Positions 6,326 through 7,087 of a stretch of 7,087 nucleotides of DNA are shown piece by piece. Source of the stretch: an uncultured beta proteobacterium (GTDB lineage Bacteria; Pseudomonadota; Gammaproteobacteria; Burkholderiales; SG8-39); contig CAIPUP010000426.1 of assembly GCA_903868285.1 (NCBI GenBank), positions 1 through 7,087 of the forward strand, read 5' to 3'. The translations under genes and the position numbers were made by a program. The notes below the pieces were generated by a model that worked only from the letters and a program-made list of their open reading frames with translations, was not told the origin of the DNA and searched no databases. The number at the start of each line of letters is the position of its first letter. Position 1 is the first letter of the stretch.

Positions 6326-7087
6326 ATGCAGCTGATCTACGCCTTCGCCGAACCACTGCCGCTGCCGCGTGCCCGCGGCGTGCAGGTGCTCAACACCGTC
6401 GCGGCCTTGGCCGAGGCCGGGGCGCAGGTGACCTTACTGCATGTGCCGGTGTGGCAAGCCAATCGCATCGGCTCCTCTTCTGCAGCACTTGATCCCTTCA
6501 TCGCCGCCGGCATGCCCCATCCGGCTGCGGTCGCACTGCATCCGCTGTCGCGCGCCCTGCCCTGGCCATTGCAGCGCTGGCATTCCAGCCACCTGTTTGC
6601 CTGGCGACTGCGACGTTATCTGCAGCACACGCCGGACGTCATCACTGACAGCGGTAACAAGCCGCTACTGGTGCGTCATCTCAAGCTGGCAGCCTGGCTG
6701 GTAAAAGCCATGCCCGGACTGCGCTTCGCCTATGAGGCGCATGAGGTGTTCGGTGATACCGCCTCGGCAGCCAAACAAGCAAAGCAGCGTGCGCTGGAAC
6801 AAACCGTGGTGCACGGCGCTGCGGCCATCATTGCCAATTCGGGCGCCACGGCCGAGCGACTGCAGTCGCTGTACGGCGCGGCACGCCGGATCGCGGTCAT
6901 TCCCAACGGCGTCAACTGGCCGGTGACCCTGCCCACCAAACCCTGGACCGAGGCAGCGCAACACATCGTCTATGCCGGCAGCTTTTTCCCCTGGAAAGGG
7001 GTGAACGAACTGATGGCTGCTGCGGCCCAGTTGCCAGGCCATCGCCTGCAATTGATAGGCGAAGAAAATATCAATAAAATCAATAAC
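6326..7087 (+). CDS. Glycosyltransferase, family 4 (3' truncated)
   Basis: The frame is open from ATG 6326 to the right edge, giving 254 residues without a stop, so the C-terminal part of the donor domain lies outside the window. The N-terminal domain starts with MQLIYAFAEPLPLPRARGVQ and VLNTVAALAEAGAQVTLLHV, the usual first strand, loop and helix of GT4 enzymes. YEAHEVF at 136-142 carries the His-Glu pair seen in many of them. AAIIANSGATAERL (166-179) and IAVIPNGVNW (189-198) mark the domain junction, and IVYAGSFFPWKGV (214-226), with Lys224, opens the donor domain. The E-x7-E motif would lie beyond the edge. The start is reasonable from homology, but only a weak GGCAAG precedes it, and the frame is open upstream (TTG at 6260 is an alternative). 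The last six codons form a 9-base tandem repeat. Donor and acceptor are unknown. Confidence 0.83.
   Translation, partial: MQLIYAFAEPLPLPRARGVQVLNTVAALAEAGAQVTLLHVPVWQANRIGSSSAALDPFIAAGMPHPAAVALHPLSRALPWPLQRWHSSHLFAWRLRRYLQHTPDVITDSGNKPLLVRHLKLAAWLVKAMPGLRFAYEAHEVFGDTASAAKQAKQRALEQTVVHGAAAIIANSGATAERLQSLYGAARRIAVIPNGVNWPVTLPTKPWTEAAQHIVYAGSFFPWKGVNELMAAAAQLPGHRLQLIGEENINKINN
7070..7087 (+). repeat. 9-base tandem repeat at the window edge, in frame
   Basis: ATCAATAAA (7070-7078) is followed directly by ATCAATAAC (7079-7087), two copies differing only at the last base. They lie in frame in the GT4 gene and encode INK-INN. The last 27 bases hold only five G or C, against a clearly GC-rich background. 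The array may continue past the edge. Confidence 0.6.

Noticed and set aside
6276..6335. Short plus-strand frame (19 codons, two ATGs) overlapping the start of the last gene
   Set aside because: It has no ribosome-binding site and a nondescript sequence; it is too short to separate from chance, and coupling to the next ATG is not supported.

Overview
The window is a stretch of an extracellular or cell-surface polysaccharide biosynthesis locus from a GC-rich bacterium. An ADP-heptose-transferase-like (GT9) gene and proteobacterial-looking sugar genes point to a Gram-negative, most likely a beta- or gammaproteobacterium. The genus cannot be named from the sequence. There is no tRNA, rRNA, CRISPR array, transposase or phage gene. 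Nearly all of the DNA is coding; the longest gap between genes is about 100 bases.

Layout from left to right: (1) the C-terminal part of an asparagine-synthase-type amidotransferase (+, cut by the left edge); (2) a complete UDP-glucuronate decarboxylase / UDP-xylose synthase (+); (3) a GT4 glycosyltransferase (-), tail-to-tail with gene 2; (4) a small class I SAM-dependent methyltransferase-like protein (+), divergent from gene 3; (5) a second GT4 glycosyltransferase (+); (6) a GT9 heptosyltransferase-like protein (-), tail-to-tail with gene 5; (7) a third GT4 glycosyltransferase (+), divergent from gene 6 and cut by the right edge.

Working model (inference): the decarboxylase turns UDP-glucuronate into UDP-xylose. 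Four glycosyltransferases (three GT4, one GT9) build an oligosaccharide that may contain xylose. The methyltransferase may cap or decorate it, and the AsnB-like protein may amidate a uronic acid or another carboxyl group. Polymerase, flippase, export and chain-length genes are not in the window, so the type of glycan (O-antigen, capsule, exopolysaccharide or exosortase-associated glycan) is undecided.

I found no convincing new system. The points most worth checking are the mosaic strand arrangement with single glycosyltransferases flipped against their neighbours, atypical active-site residues in the GT9 and in one GT4, a hairpin covering the ribosome-binding site of gene 5, a related sequence shared by two gene gaps, and an in-frame 9-base tandem repeat at the extreme right edge.
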